DNA of 64,000 nucleotides from Streptomyces sp. SID12501 (GCF_010550245.1 NZ_JAAGLU010000026.1:100085-164084), one strand, 5' to 3'; shown: positions 48,998 through 57,496, counted from the stretch's first letter. Numbers and translations are program-made. The notes: a model not told the origin generated them from the sequence alone.

Positions 48998-49058
48998 AGC
49001 GGCACGCGCGCGTACGGCCCCGCCGGTGAGCCTCGGGGCCGTACGCGCGCGTGCCGCT
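48998..49058. terminator. perfect 25-bp inverted repeat between MFS gene and murB
   Basis: Arms 48998-49022 and 49034-49058 are exact complements around an 11-base loop. It lies 12 bases past the MFS stop codon and is probably its terminator. The length and perfection are unusual. Confidence 0.8.
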
Positions 49059-49070
49059 GTCCTACGTCGT

Positions 49071-50519
49071 TCAGTGGGCGGCCGTCTCCAGCACCGGCGC
49101 CGGCTCGGCGGACTCCGGCGTCGGCGAGGGGCGGCGGGCGGCCGGGATCAGGAGGGCCGCGATGCCCGCGAGGGCGACCACAGCGGAGCCGACCACCAGG
49201 GCGGGCCGGAGTCCGTCGACGAAGGTCTGACCGGTCTCGTAGCCGCCCTGGGCCGCGAAGATCGATCCCATGACGGCGATTCCGAGGGCGCCGCCGACCT
49301 CGCGCAGGGCGTTGTTGGCGCCGGAGGCGATGCCCTGTTCGCTCGGGCGGACGCTGGACATCACCAGGTTGGCGGCCGGTGCGAAGAACAGGGCCATGCC
49401 GATGCCGCTGATGATCAGGCCGGGCAGCTGGATGGCGTAGGAGGCGTCCGCGGTGACCACGAAGGCCATGTAGCCGAGGCCTGCGGCCTGGAGGAAGAGG
49501 CCGGTGGCGACGACCGGCCGGCCGCCGATCCGGTCGGAGAGGATGCCGGCGATCGGGGCGACGAGCATCGGCATCCCGGTCCAGGGCAGCATCCGCAGGC
49601 CCGCCTCGGTGGGCGAGTAGCCGAGCACGCCCTGCATGTACTGGCTGAGCAGGAAGATCGACCCGAACATCCCGAGGAACATCAGCAGGGAGGCCGCGTT
49701 TATCCCGGCGAAGGCGCGGGAGCGGAAGAGCCGCATGGGGAGCATCGGGTTCTTCGCCCGGGTGCCGTGGACGACGAAGGCGACGATGAGCGCACCTCCG
49801 GCGACCAGTCCGGTCAGGACGTAGGAGCTGGTCCAGCCGTCGGCCGGGCCGCGCACGAGTCCGTAGACGATGCCGAACAGGCCGCCGCTGGCCAGCAGCG
49901 TGCCGACGATGTCGAGCGGGGCGCCGGTGCCGTGCGACTCGGCGAGGCGCAGCCGGGCGAGCGGCAGCAGGGCGAGGCCCAGCGGAACGTTCAGCCAGAA
50001 GATCCAGTGCCAGGAGATGTGCTCGGTGAGGCTGCCTCCGATGAGGGGCCCGGAGGCCACGGCAAGCCCGTTCACGGCACCCCAGATGCCGAACGCCATT
50101 CCGCGCTTGGCGGCCGGGACGGCGGCCGTGAGCAGGGTCAGCGTCAGCGGCATCATGATCGCCGCGCCGACGCCCTGGACCGCGCGGGCCGCGATCAGCG
50201 AGTCGATGCCGGGTGCCATGGCCGCGGCGGCGGAGGCACCGGTGAAGACGGTGAGTCCGGCGAGGAACATCCGGCGCCGGCCGAAGCGGTCACCGAGGGC
50301 CGCGCCGAACATCAGCAGCACGGCGAAGGTGAGCGTGTAGGCGCTCACGGTCCATTCCAGGTCGCCCAGTCCTCCCCCGAGATCCTTGCGGATCGAGGGC
50401 AGCGCGGTGGTGACGACGAGGTTGTCGAGGGCCGCCATGAACCCGGCGACGCTGGTGATGACGAGCGCCCAGACGACTCCGCCGCGCGGTGCGCCGGTCT
50501 TGTTCTCCTGCTGTGACAT
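49071..50519 (-). CDS. MFS drug exporter, DHA2-like (14 TM)
   Basis: The 482-residue protein has about 14 hydrophobic helices. Motif A-like GDRFGRRRMFLAG is near residue 80, and motif C-like GPLIGGSLTEHISWHWIF near residue 160 marks antiporter exporters. It probably expels a toxic or drug-like compound using the proton gradient. The TetR gene lies directly upstream, and operator-like palindromes lie before both genes. Confidence 0.92.
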   Translation of the reverse strand: MSQQENKTGAPRGGVVWALVITSVAGFMAALDNLVVTTALPSIRKDLGGGLGDLEWTVSAYTLTFAVLLMFGAALGDRFGRRRMFLAGLTVFTGASAAAAMAPGIDSLIAARAVQGVGAAIMMPLTLTLLTAAVPAAKRGMAFGIWGAVNGLAVASGPLIGGSLTEHISWHWIFWLNVPLGLALLPLARLRLAESHGTGAPLDIVGTLLASGGLFGIVYGLVRGPADGWTSSYVLTGLVAGGALIVAFVVHGTRAKNPMLPMRLFRSRAFAGINAASLLMFLGMFGSIFLLSQYMQGVLGYSPTEAGLRMLPWTGMPMLVAPIAGILSDRIGGRPVVATGLFLQAAGLGYMAFVVTADASYAIQLPGLIISGIGMALFFAPAANLVMSSVRPSEQGIASGANNALREVGGALGIAVMGSIFAAQGGYETGQTFVDGLRPALVVGSAVVALAGIAALLIPAARRPSPTPESAEPAPVLETAAH

Positions 50520-50534
50520 CGTTCCCCCTCTGGA

Positions 50535-50552
50535 TTAGTTATTAATCACTAA
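50535..50552. promoter_or_regulatory. TetR operator-like palindrome before MFS gene
   Basis: TTAGTTATTAATCACTAA lies 16 bases before the MFS start codon. It matches 15 of 18 bases with the site before the TetR gene (51157-51174), so both are probably bound by that regulator. Confidence 0.7.
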
Positions 50553-50586
50553 CTTTTACGGCAAAAAAACCACGCACCCGTACCCC

Positions 50587-51147
50587 TCAGACTTCGGCCC
50601 GCCCCTTGATCTGCGCCGAGGGCCACATCCCCTGCCAGACCCGATGCCCGGGCGGAAACCCCATGGCCGCAAGCGTGTTGATGAGCATTCCGTACGCCAG
50701 GAAGGTCGTCGTCTCCTCCCCCACGGGCACCTCCACGGCGTCCCAGAGCTTCATCCAGCCGGCCCTTACGGCCTCGCCGAACTCATGCTCACCCTCGGCC
50801 TCGGCGGCGGCGACAGCCACGTAGGTCTGCATCTGCATCTGCAGCAGTTCGGGATGCTCGCCGATCAACTGCGCGTAAGCACCCGCCATGGAGTGCAGGG
50901 CTTCCTCGCCCTCCAGCCCCTCGGCCGCCTCCTCCAGGACCCTGCGCACATCATCCATACACCGCTGGGAGGCTGCGGCGAACATCGCCTTCTTGCCCGG
51001 GAAGAGCCGGAAGAGGTACGGCTGCGAGACACCCACCCTCTTGGCGATCGCCTCGGTGGAGGTGCCGTAGTAGCCCCTCTGCGCGAACTCGGCGATCGCC
51101 GCGCGAATGACGCTCTCGCGCCGCTCCTCTGCGCTCATCCTGACCAT
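50587..51147 (-). CDS. TetR-family repressor
   Basis: The 186-residue protein has an N-terminal helix-turn-helix, TEAIAKRVGVSQPYLFRLFP, near residue 31 and a helical ligand domain. It lies upstream of the MFS gene on the same strand. Matching palindromes precede both genes, indicating autorepression and control of the pump. An ATG three codons in is an alternative start. Confidence 0.92.
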   Translation of the reverse strand: MVRMSAEERRESVIRAAIAEFAQRGYYGTSTEAIAKRVGVSQPYLFRLFPGKKAMFAAASQRCMDDVRRVLEEAAEGLEGEEALHSMAGAYAQLIGEHPELLQMQMQTYVAVAAAEAEGEHEFGEAVRAGWMKLWDAVEVPVGEETTTFLAYGMLINTLAAMGFPPGHRVWQGMWPSAQIKGRAEV

Positions 51148-51156
51148 GCGAGCAAG

Positions 51157-51174
51157 TTAGTACTCAATCACTAA
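51157..51174. promoter_or_regulatory. TetR operator-like palindrome before tetR gene
   Basis: TTAGTACTCAATCACTAA lies 9 bases before the TetR start codon. It is the sister site of 50535-50552. Confidence 0.7.
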
Positions 51175-51225
51175 CCACGTCAATGGCCCGCCCAGGAGAA
51201 GGTCCGGCGAGGAGGCCGCGCGAGG

Positions 51226-51274
51226 GGTTTGGGTAAGGGGCGCCCGCCAATGGCGAACGCCCCTTACCCAAACC
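51226..51274. terminator. terminator after MaoC gene
   Basis: GGTTTGGGTAAGGGGCG pairs with its exact complement (17 bp) around a 15-base loop, 24 bases past the stop of the gene ending at 51299. Confidence 0.85.
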
Positions 51275-51298
51275 AGAACCGGAGTTCCCCGACCTGCC

Positions 51299-51751
51299 CT
51301 ACTCGCCCAGCCGGACAACAGCCCGGGACATGCCCAGCACCTTCTGCCCCGCGGACCTCGCGAGGAGATCGACGCGGACCATGTTGTCGTCGAGCTTGGC
51401 CCCGACCTTGCCGCTGACCTCGATGGTGGCGCCCTCGCCGTCGTTCGGGACGACGACCGGCTTGATGAAGCGGACGCCGTACTCGACGACCGCGCCCGGG
51501 TCGCCGACCCAGTCGGTGACGACGCGGATCGCCTCGGCCATCGTGAACATGCCGTGCGCGATGACGTCGGGCAGACCGACCTCGACCGCGAACTTCTCGT
51601 TCCAGTGGATGGGGTTGAAGTCCCCGGAGGCGCCCGCGTACTGGACGAGGGTGGCGCGGGTCACGGGAAACGTCTGGGCGGGCAGCTCGGTGCCGACCTC
51701 GACGTCGGCGTAGGAGATCCTCGCGGAGTCGTGCGCGGAATTGGCCGTCAT
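51299..51751 (-). CDS. MaoC-family dehydratase, HadB-like subunit
   Basis: The 150-residue hot-dog-fold protein carries the hydratase motif with YAGASGDFNPIHWN near residue 38. It follows the HadA-like gene by 3 bases, so the two probably form a heterodimeric (3R)-hydroxyacyl-ACP dehydratase of fatty acid synthesis, as in actinobacterial HadAB. Confidence 0.88.
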   Translation of the reverse strand: MTANSAHDSARISYADVEVGTELPAQTFPVTRATLVQYAGASGDFNPIHWNEKFAVEVGLPDVIAHGMFTMAEAIRVVTDWVGDPGAVVEYGVRFIKPVVVPNDGEGATIEVSGKVGAKLDDNMVRVDLLARSAGQKVLGMSRAVVRLGE

Positions 51752-51754
51752 GGG

Positions 51755-52207
51755 TCAGCCCTTCTCGGCCGCGCGGGCGACGAGCTTGGTCCAGGCGGTC
51801 ACGACGTGCTCGCCCGCCTCGTCGTGGACCTCGCCGCGGATGTCGATGATCTCGTTGCCCGCCATGGACTTGATGGCCTCGATGGTCGAGGTGACGGTGA
51901 GCCGGTCGCCCGCACGGACGGGGCGGACGTAGGCGAACTTCTGGTCTCCGTGCACCACGCGGCTGTAGTCCAGGCCGAGCCGCGGGTCCGCCACGACGTC
52001 TCCCGCCGCCTTGAAGGTGATCGCGAACACAAAGGTGGGCGGGGCGATCACATCGGCGTGCCCGAGGGCCTTGGCGGCCTCGGGGTCCGTGTACGCAGGG
52101 TTACGGTCTCCCACCGCCTCCGCGAACTCGCGGATCTTCTCCCGGCCGACCTCATAGGGCTCGGTGGGCGGATAGGACCGCCCCACGAAGGACTGGTCGA
52201 GCGCCAT
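51755..52207 (-). CDS. MaoC-family N-terminal protein, HadA-like subunit
   Basis: The 150-residue hot-dog-fold protein includes YEVGREKIREFAEAVGDRNP near residue 18 and LDYSRVVHGDQKFAYVRPV near residue 80. It lacks the full catalytic motif seen in its partner, as expected of a HadA-type subunit. It lies between rpmG and the HadB-like gene. Confidence 0.88.
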   Translation of the reverse strand: MALDQSFVGRSYPPTEPYEVGREKIREFAEAVGDRNPAYTDPEAAKALGHADVIAPPTFVFAITFKAAGDVVADPRLGLDYSRVVHGDQKFAYVRPVRAGDRLTVTSTIEAIKSMAGNEIIDIRGEVHDEAGEHVVTAWTKLVARAAEKG

Positions 52208-52299
52208 GGGCTCGGCACCTCCTGAATCGCATCCTGAATCGCACTGGTTCGCGACTCACCTGGCCACGTACTCGCATGGTTCACAACTGGTGCAACGAC

Positions 52300-52338
52300 G
52301 CGAGGCCGCCCCCCAACCAGCAGGGGACGGCCTCGCGT
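52300..52338 (-). terminator. terminator after rpmG
   Basis: CGAGGCCG and CCCC arms pair with GGGG and CGGCCTCG around an AACCAGCA loop, with one mismatch. It lies 12 bases past the rpmG stop. Confidence 0.75.
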
Positions 52339-52349
52339 ACGAGCCTGAA

Positions 52350-52514
52350 TTATCGCGTTTCGCGATGCGCGGTGTGCGCATTGCAACGCGGGCAGTGCTT
52401 CTTCATCTCCATTCGATCCGGGTTGTTACGCCGGTTCTTCTTGGTGATGTAGTTCCGCTCCTTGCACTCCACGCAGGCCAGCGTGATCTTCGGGCGGACG
52501 TCGGTGGCAGCCAC
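52350..52514 (-). CDS. rpmG: 50S ribosomal protein L33 (zinc form)
   Basis: The 54-residue protein starts at GTG 52514 and reads (M)AATDVRPKITLACVECKERN. It has two cysteine pairs, CVEC and CPRC, so it is the zinc-binding C+ form. It is a small large-subunit protein near the E site. tRNA-Met and tRNA-Thr lie upstream and the dehydratase genes downstream. Confidence 0.96.
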   Translation of the reverse strand: MAATDVRPKITLACVECKERNYITKKNRRNNPDRMEMKKHCPRCNAHTAHRETR

Positions 52515-52602
52515 AGGAGTGCTCCTTGACGAACGGATGGGACGTTGTACGCATAACAGAATAGCCGATCGAAGGACCGACCCCGCAATCGGCTACTGTC
52601 AG

Positions 52603-52675
52603 TAGCGGTGACCGGACTTGAACCGGTGACACAGCGATTATGAGCCGCTTGCTCTACCGACTGAGCTACACCGCT
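52603..52675 (-). tRNA. tRNA-Met (CAT)
   Basis: This is a 73-base cloverleaf with acceptor AGCGGTG/CACCGCT, GTTCAAGTC T-arm and anticodon CAT in the loop CTCATAA. The paired first base suggests the elongator form. Confidence 0.93.
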
Positions 52676-52721
52676 GTGATGCGATCGGGCCCCGCCTTGC
52701 GGCGGGGACCTCTCACACCAG

Positions 52722-52794
52722 AGCCCCAATACGGAATCGAACCGTAGACCTTCTCCTTACCATGGAGACGCTCTACCGACTGAGCTATTGGGGC
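52722..52794 (-). tRNA. tRNA-Thr (GGT)
   Basis: This is a 73-base cloverleaf with acceptor GCCCCAA/TTGGGGC, GTTCGATTC T-arm and anticodon loop ATGGTAA giving GGT. It lies 46 bases before tRNA-Met. Confidence 0.94.
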
Positions 52795-53127
52795 GAGCGA
52801 TGAAGACATTACACGCTCGCCACCGTTCACCCAAATCCGTTTCGCGGCACCCACCCGGGCCTGTTCCGGCCGCTGTTCCGCGCTGCGCGCACGCTCCGTC
52901 CCCGGTGGGAAAACCCCTCCCCCAGCGGCCTCAAAGCCCCCTCCCGCAACCGCTCAAACAGCCACTTCCACACCCCCTCGCCAGCAATCTTTCCCATCCG
53001 GCGGACCACACCGGTACGACTATTGCGCTCCTCCGCAACAGGGGCGGACGCCCGCCCTAGGCTCGACTCACTCTGCGTGATCTTGTGTCCCCGCTTGCGC
53101 GCAGCCGCCCCCGAGCACAGGAGCGCG

Positions 53128-54381
53128 ATGCCCGACAGCCACCCGCAGCCGCCCCACTCCTCGTCCTCCTCCTCGTCATCCGCCTCCTCCGGGGACCCGG
53201 CCGCCCTCCTGCTGTGCGGGGCGCGGCTCACCGACGGCCGGACCGTGGACGTACGGCTGGGTGGCGGCCGTATCGAGGCGGTCGGGACGGTCGGCAGCCT
53301 CAGCGCGTACGCCACCCGCGTGGACCTCAGCGGCTACCTCCTCCTGCCGGCCCCCGCCGAACCGCACGCGCACGGCGACACGGCCCTGTCCGCCGACTCC
53401 GACGGCCCGGTCTCGTACGACCCTCAGGAAGTCCAGCGTCGGGCCACCGAGGCCGCTCTGCTCCAACTCGGCCACGGGGCGACGGCGTTGCGCTCGCACG
53501 TCCGCATCGGCGACGTACCGGGGCTGGGCGCGCTGGCCGCCGTACTGCAGGCGCGGCGGGCGCTGCGTGGCCTCGCCGAGCTGACGGCGGTGGCGATGCC
53601 GCGCGTGCTGACCGGCGCCGCCGGGGCGGACGGTCTGGCGATGCTGCGGGACGCGGTGAAGATGGGCGCGTCGGTGGTGGGCGGCTGCCCGGACCGGGAC
53701 CCCGATCCGACCGGCTACGTGGAGGCGGTCCTGGAGGTCGCCTCGGAACACGGCTGCCCGGTCGACCTGCACACGGACGGTGACGACCCGGCCCGGCTGG
53801 CCCGCCTCGCGGCGATGGCGGGCGGCCTGCGCCCCGGCGTGACCATCGGCCCCTGCGGCGGCCTCGGCCGGCTGCCCGCCGAGGTGGCCTCGCGGGCCGC
53901 GGACCAGCTCGCAGCGGCGGGCGTGACGGTGACATGCCTCCCCCAGGGCGGCTGCGGGGGCGCTGAACGCCGCGCCACGGCTCCGGTACGACTGCTGCGG
54001 GCGGCCGGGGTGCGGGTGGCGGCGGGCAGCGGCGCGCTGCGGGACGTGTCGAACCCGGTGGGCCGCGGGGACCCCCTGGAGGCGGCGTACCTGCTCGCGT
54101 CCCGTCACGGCCTGCGCCCGGAAGAGGCGTACGACGCCGTGAGCGCGTCGGCGCGGGCGGTGCTCGGCCTGCCGGAGGTGCGGGTGGAGGCGGGCTTCCC
54201 GGCGGAGCTGCTGGCGGTCCGGGGCGACCGTCTGGCGGGCGCGCTGTCGCTCGCCTACAGCCGAATCGTGGTGCACAGGGGGCGCGTTGTAGCGCGGACG
54301 AGCGCAGTACGGGAGTACTGCAACACACCGGCGGTGGCAGCGCTGGACCTGCCGCGGCAGGGGCGTACGGGGCAGTCGTGA
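53128..54381 (+). CDS. amidohydrolase (cytosine deaminase-like)
   Basis: From ATG 53128 (CAGGAG upstream) the product is 417 residues. A Ser-rich N-terminus precedes the barrel. Metal ligands are visible in PAEPHAHGD near residue 75, HxH-type, with LHTDGDD near residue 212 as a further ligand region. It resembles cytosine deaminase-type amidohydrolases, but the substrate is unknown. It stands between the tRNA cluster and an SDR gene. Confidence 0.82.
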   Translation: MPDSHPQPPHSSSSSSSSASSGDPAALLLCGARLTDGRTVDVRLGGGRIEAVGTVGSLSAYATRVDLSGYLLLPAPAEPHAHGDTALSADSDGPVSYDPQEVQRRATEAALLQLGHGATALRSHVRIGDVPGLGALAAVLQARRALRGLAELTAVAMPRVLTGAAGADGLAMLRDAVKMGASVVGGCPDRDPDPTGYVEAVLEVASEHGCPVDLHTDGDDPARLARLAAMAGGLRPGVTIGPCGGLGRLPAEVASRAADQLAAAGVTVTCLPQGGCGGAERRATAPVRLLRAAGVRVAAGSGALRDVSNPVGRGDPLEAAYLLASRHGLRPEEAYDAVSASARAVLGLPEVRVEAGFPAELLAVRGDRLAGALSLAYSRIVVHRGRVVARTSAVREYCNTPAVAALDLPRQGRTGQS

Positions 54382-54471
54382 GGTGAGGGACGGGTGAGGC
54401 TTCGGCGGAGCGGACGGACGTCGTACGGGCTGTGGCGGCGAACGGGTTCGGCGGGGCGTACGGTCGAGGGC

Positions 54472-55128
54472 ATGCGCATTGTCATCGCTGGAGGTCATGG
54501 TCAGATCGCGCTGCGGCTGGAGCGTCTGCTCGCCGCGCGCGGTGACGAGGTCGCGGGCATCATCCGCCGCCCCGAACAGGGTGACGACCTGCGGGCGGCC
54601 GGCACGGAACCGGTCCTGTGCGACCTGGAGTCGGCGTCGGTGGAGGAGGTCGCGGTGCTACTGCGGGGCGCCGACGCTGCGGTCTTCGCGGCGGGCGCGG
54701 GTCCGGGCAGCGGGACGGCCCGCAAGGACACGGTGGACCGGGGAGCGGCGGTGCTGTTCGCGGACGCGGCGGTTCGGGCGGGAGTACGCAGACATGTGGT
54801 CGTGTCGTCGATGGGCGCCGATCCGGCGCACCGGGGCGACGACGTCTTCGACGTCTACCAGCGGGCGAAGGGCGAGGCGGACGCGTACGTCAGCGGCCTG
54901 GACGCGCTCGACTGGACGATCCTGCGCCCCGGCGCCCTGACGGACGACGCCGGTACGGGCCGCGTACGCCTGGAGGCCGACACGGGGCGCGGCGCGATCC
55001 CGCGCGACGACGTGGCCGCCGTACTCACCGAACTGCTCGACACTCCGGCGACGGCGGGCCTGACGCTGGAGCTGATCGGCGGTTCGACGCCGGTTTCGGT
55101 CGCGGTGAAGTCGGTGGCGGGAAACTGA
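54472..55128 (+). CDS. NAD(P)-binding SDR-type protein
   Basis: From ATG 54472 the product is 218 residues with an N-terminal nucleotide-binding motif IAGGHGQIALRLERLL (GxxGxxG type) and WTILRPGALTDD near residue 160. It belongs to the atypical SDR/NmrA-like group. No catalytic Tyr-x-x-x-Lys is obvious apart from YQRAK. Function is unknown; it is probably a redox or redox-sensing protein. Confidence 0.85.
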   Translation: MRIVIAGGHGQIALRLERLLAARGDEVAGIIRRPEQGDDLRAAGTEPVLCDLESASVEEVAVLLRGADAAVFAAGAGPGSGTARKDTVDRGAAVLFADAAVRAGVRRHVVVSSMGADPAHRGDDVFDVYQRAKGEADAYVSGLDALDWTILRPGALTDDAGTGRVRLEADTGRGAIPRDDVAAVLTELLDTPATAGLTLELIGGSTPVSVAVKSVAGN

Positions 55129-55190
55129 GGGCGAACGGCCGAGAGGGCCCGGGGCCAGAAGATCGGCAAGGACTGGCAGGGCCGGCAAGG

Positions 55191-55433
55191 CTAGAAGAGG
55201 GGCAGCTGGCCGGGGAATTCGGGTTGGACGTACCCGTCCAACGACGGCTGGGCCGCCCCGAGTTCCGCCTGCCGCCGCGACCCCGGACACGAAACGAGCT
55301 CCCCGCTCCCCCGGGCTCCCTGCGGATCGTGCCGCGCGAACCTCCCGGCGACGACAGCGATCTCCCGCCGGCACTCGGGACAGCTCCGACGACGGGACGA
55401 CGACACGAACGACGGCCGTGACAGCGATGACAT
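55191..55433 (-). CDS. small zinc-motif protein
   Basis: From ATG 55433 (GGGAGA upstream) the product is 80 residues. It has CPECRREIAVVAGRFARHDP and a later SCPG, suggesting a zinc-binding site. The remainder is low-complexity with a PLF end. Small proteins of this form recur in Streptomyces. It lies convergent with the SDR gene and next to the integrated element. Confidence 0.65.
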   Translation of the reverse strand: MSSLSRPSFVSSSRRRSCPECRREIAVVAGRFARHDPQGARGSGELVSCPGSRRQAELGAAQPSLDGYVQPEFPGQLPLF

Positions 55434-55478
55434 GGGGGTCACTCTCCCTCATCGCCTCAGCGTGCACCCGCAACGAAA

Positions 55479-55520
55479 AGACCCTCTTTCCTCTGCGTAA
55501 TCGCAGAGAAAAGAGGGTCT
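55479..55520. terminator. terminator downstream of the tRNA-Tyr site
   Basis: AGACCCTCTTT and CTCTGCG arms pair with CGCAGAG and AAGAGGGTCT around TAAT. It lies 10 bases beyond the tRNA 3' end, so it was the terminator of the original tRNA-Tyr gene. Confidence 0.7.
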
Positions 55521-55530
55521 CTCTCACCTG

Positions 55531-55582
55531 TGGCGGCGCCAGGGTTCGAACCTGGGTAGGCTGAGCCGGCAGATTTACAGTC
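55531..55582 (-). other. attachment site: 3' fragment of tRNA-Tyr (GTA)
   Basis: On the minus strand it reads GACTGTAAATCTGCCGGCTC through the long variable arm, TTCGAAC T-loop and a CGCCGCCA end, that is tRNA-Tyr from the anticodon loop to the 3' end. Upstream the sequence stops matching: there is no D-arm and the anticodon stem is broken. This is the usual scar left where an AICE integrates into a tRNA gene. The intact gene should be at the far end of the element. Confidence 0.75.
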
Positions 55583-55759
55583 CCCCCAAGATCACCCATT
55601 CATACCGCCCGTGACCAGGCATTTTATGGACCACCGGTGCGGGGCAGTCGATTCCCGTCCGCGTCTCGTCCTGATCTTGAAAAATCTCGACAGCTCCCGC
55701 GCCTCTCGGTCTCGCTGGGCTACGGCTTCCCCGGCCGCCAACGGCTACGGCTGGCCTTG

Positions 55760-56542
55760 CTACTGACCGCCCGTGTCCACAACGGGGGCACCAACAGCCG
55801 GGCCCGCAGCGATCGACTGCGCCAGCGTAGTGATGACCTCCGCCCGCTGCTCCCTGCTCAAGTCCGCGTCCGCAACTAGACGCTCGGCAGCCAGGTACCG
55901 CGCGAACTCCAACGGCTGATCAAAGTACGCCTTGAGGTGACCTGCCGCTGTCTCCTGGGACTTCACGAACGTCCGGCTCACGAACCCGGCCAGAGCCGCA
56001 GACACCGCGCCCAGTCCACCCGCGACAACGGCCCCTGCCGTGGTGCTCGCATTCAGCGCCACCACCACGAACGCTGCCAGTAGAACGAACCCAGTCACCA
56101 TCGCTGCCTGAGCATTCCGAAATGACTGACGCGCCTGCTGCGTCGCAATCTCGTGGTATAGATCCAACCGGCTGTGAGTCAGCTCCCACAGTCGCGCCAA
56201 CGCCAACCCTCGACCGTCAGCAGGCGCTTCACCAGGCTCAGACGCATGACTCGGCTCGCCACGGCGCGGCACCGTGACGTGATCAGACAGCACCGCTTCC
56301 AATCCACGCTCTGCCTCACGAACGCGCTGCCGACCTTGAACAACACCAAGCGACTCGTCCGAAATCAGCAGGGAGATCGCCATGAACCCTACTGTTGTAA
56401 AGATGCCAAAACCCGCCCCAGCCATCTGCACGCCAACGGTAATCGGCTGACCCACTTGGTGGGCCACAAGAACGACGATGAGGCCCACAACGACACCGCT
56501 TGCGAGAACCACTGCTACTGCGAGTTTCCGCATGTCTGGCAT
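55760..56542 (-). CDS. membrane protein with TRADD-N-associated-type 2TM domain
   Basis: From ATG 56542 the product is 260 residues. Two N-terminal hydrophobic helices (AVVLASGVVVGLIVVLVAH; MAGAGFGIFTTVGFMAISLL) precede a linker. From about residue 125 a second domain, LDLYHEIATQQARQSFRNAQ then two helices (TGFVLLAAFVVVALN; GGLGAVSAALAGFV) and a YFDQPLEFARYLAAERL tail, matches my memory of the TRADD-N-associated membrane domain (PF20712-like) found in bacterial conflict systems. It may be an exclusion or abortive-infection effector of the element. Assignment is moderate. Confidence 0.6.
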   Translation of the reverse strand: MPDMRKLAVAVVLASGVVVGLIVVLVAHQVGQPITVGVQMAGAGFGIFTTVGFMAISLLISDESLGVVQGRQRVREAERGLEAVLSDHVTVPRRGEPSHASEPGEAPADGRGLALARLWELTHSRLDLYHEIATQQARQSFRNAQAAMVTGFVLLAAFVVVALNASTTAGAVVAGGLGAVSAALAGFVSRTFVKSQETAAGHLKAYFDQPLEFARYLAAERLVADADLSREQRAEVITTLAQSIAAGPAVGAPVVDTGGQ

Positions 56543-56656
56543 AGCCGAGCATTGTCGCGATAATCCGCAGGCATCGCCACCACTTCGCGCACATGCCACG
56601 CTGACGAGCGATGGTTCAACGGAATCACCTGGCACGCGCCTGGAAGCAGAGTGACC

Positions 56657-57496
56657 ATGGCCCGCTACGCTGGTACGCACCACCTCAGGACGGAGAGTGC
56701 CCTGCGAATGGGACCGAAGACGGCCAAGGTCTACGAGACGCTCCGCGCACGACTCGCCGCCGGCGAGTACGCCCCCGGCGACAAGCTCCCGTCGGAGCGA
56801 ACGCTTGTGGAACAGCTCGGCATCGGCCGGACGGCGCTTCGGCAAGTGCTGGCCCGACTGGTCGCGGAGGGTGCACTGGAGGTGCGGGGTCGGAGTTCGT
56901 ACCGCGTGCCAGGCGCCGTGAGCGTCAAGACCCCTGAGGGGTTGGAGCCGTGGCGCATCCACGGCGAGCGTGACCTCTACGACAACGAGTGGGTCAAGCT
57001 CCAACTCTGGGACGTCGAACCGCCTGGGGTGGAGCGCTTCGAACATCACGTGGTGAAGCTCCAACGCGTCGCCATCACCGCCGTTCTGGACGACCAAGAC
57101 CGCGTGCTCATGATGTGGCGGTACCGCTTCGTCCCGCAGCAGTGGGGTTGGGAGTTGCCCGGCGGCATCGTGGACGACGGGGAGGACCCCGCGACCACGG
57201 CACTTCGCGAAGTCGTCGAAGAGACCGGCTGGCGGCCCAAGTCGGTGGACCACGTCGTCACCTATCAGCCCATGGTCGGCATGGTCGACTCGCCTCACGA
57301 GATCTTCGTAGGTCAGGGGGCCGACCATGTCGGTTCACCAACAGACCTCGAAGAGGCGGGGCACATCGAGTGGGTGCCGCTGGCCGACGTACCCGGGCTG
57401 ATGGCACGCGGTGAACTCATGGGTTCCGGCACCCTCGTTGCCCTGCTCCACATCCTGGCGAGTCGCGGCAAGCAGGGGCTTACAGCCGCGCACTGA
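56657..57496 (+). CDS. GntR-type DNA-binding domain fused to NUDIX hydrolase
   Basis: From ATG 56657 the product is 279 residues. Residues about 20-85 are a GntR winged helix (GDKLPSERTLVEQLGIGRTA). Residues about 125-265 are a NUDIX domain with the full box G-x5-E-x7-REVVEETGW. NUDIX proteins occur in AICEs (for example Pif of pSAM2) and related NUDIX regulators sense nucleotide metabolites, so it may be a ligand-responsive repressor. Other starts are GTG 56651 and ATG 56708. It overlaps the convergent XRE gene by 17 bases. Confidence 0.8.
   Translation: MARYAGTHHLRTESALRMGPKTAKVYETLRARLAAGEYAPGDKLPSERTLVEQLGIGRTALRQVLARLVAEGALEVRGRSSYRVPGAVSVKTPEGLEPWRIHGERDLYDNEWVKLQLWDVEPPGVERFEHHVVKLQRVAITAVLDDQDRVLMMWRYRFVPQQWGWELPGGIVDDGEDPATTALREVVEETGWRPKSVDHVVTYQPMVGMVDSPHEIFVGQGADHVGSPTDLEEAGHIEWVPLADVPGLMARGELMGSGTLVALLHILASRGKQGLTAAH

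Larger units (their letters stand above)
55434..55759. other. gap with terminator and element boundary
   Basis: These 326 bases contain the tRNA terminator (55479-55520), the tRNA-Tyr 3' fragment (55531-55582), and then about 180 bases belonging to the integrated element with no gene that I can support. Confidence 0.5.

Noticed and set aside
55531..55609. Complete tRNA-Tyr gene
   Set aside because: The 3' half is good, but the D-arm is missing and the anticodon stem is mispaired, so I call it an attachment-site fragment.
55637..55879. 80-codon plus-strand frame at the AICE left end
   Set aside because: It overlaps the 3' end of the membrane protein gene, has no ribosome site and no family pattern.
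56542..57328. N-terminal extension of the minus-strand AICE membrane protein
   Set aside because: The extension is antisense to the GntR-NUDIX gene and has no coding signature; ATG 56542 fits the protein start.
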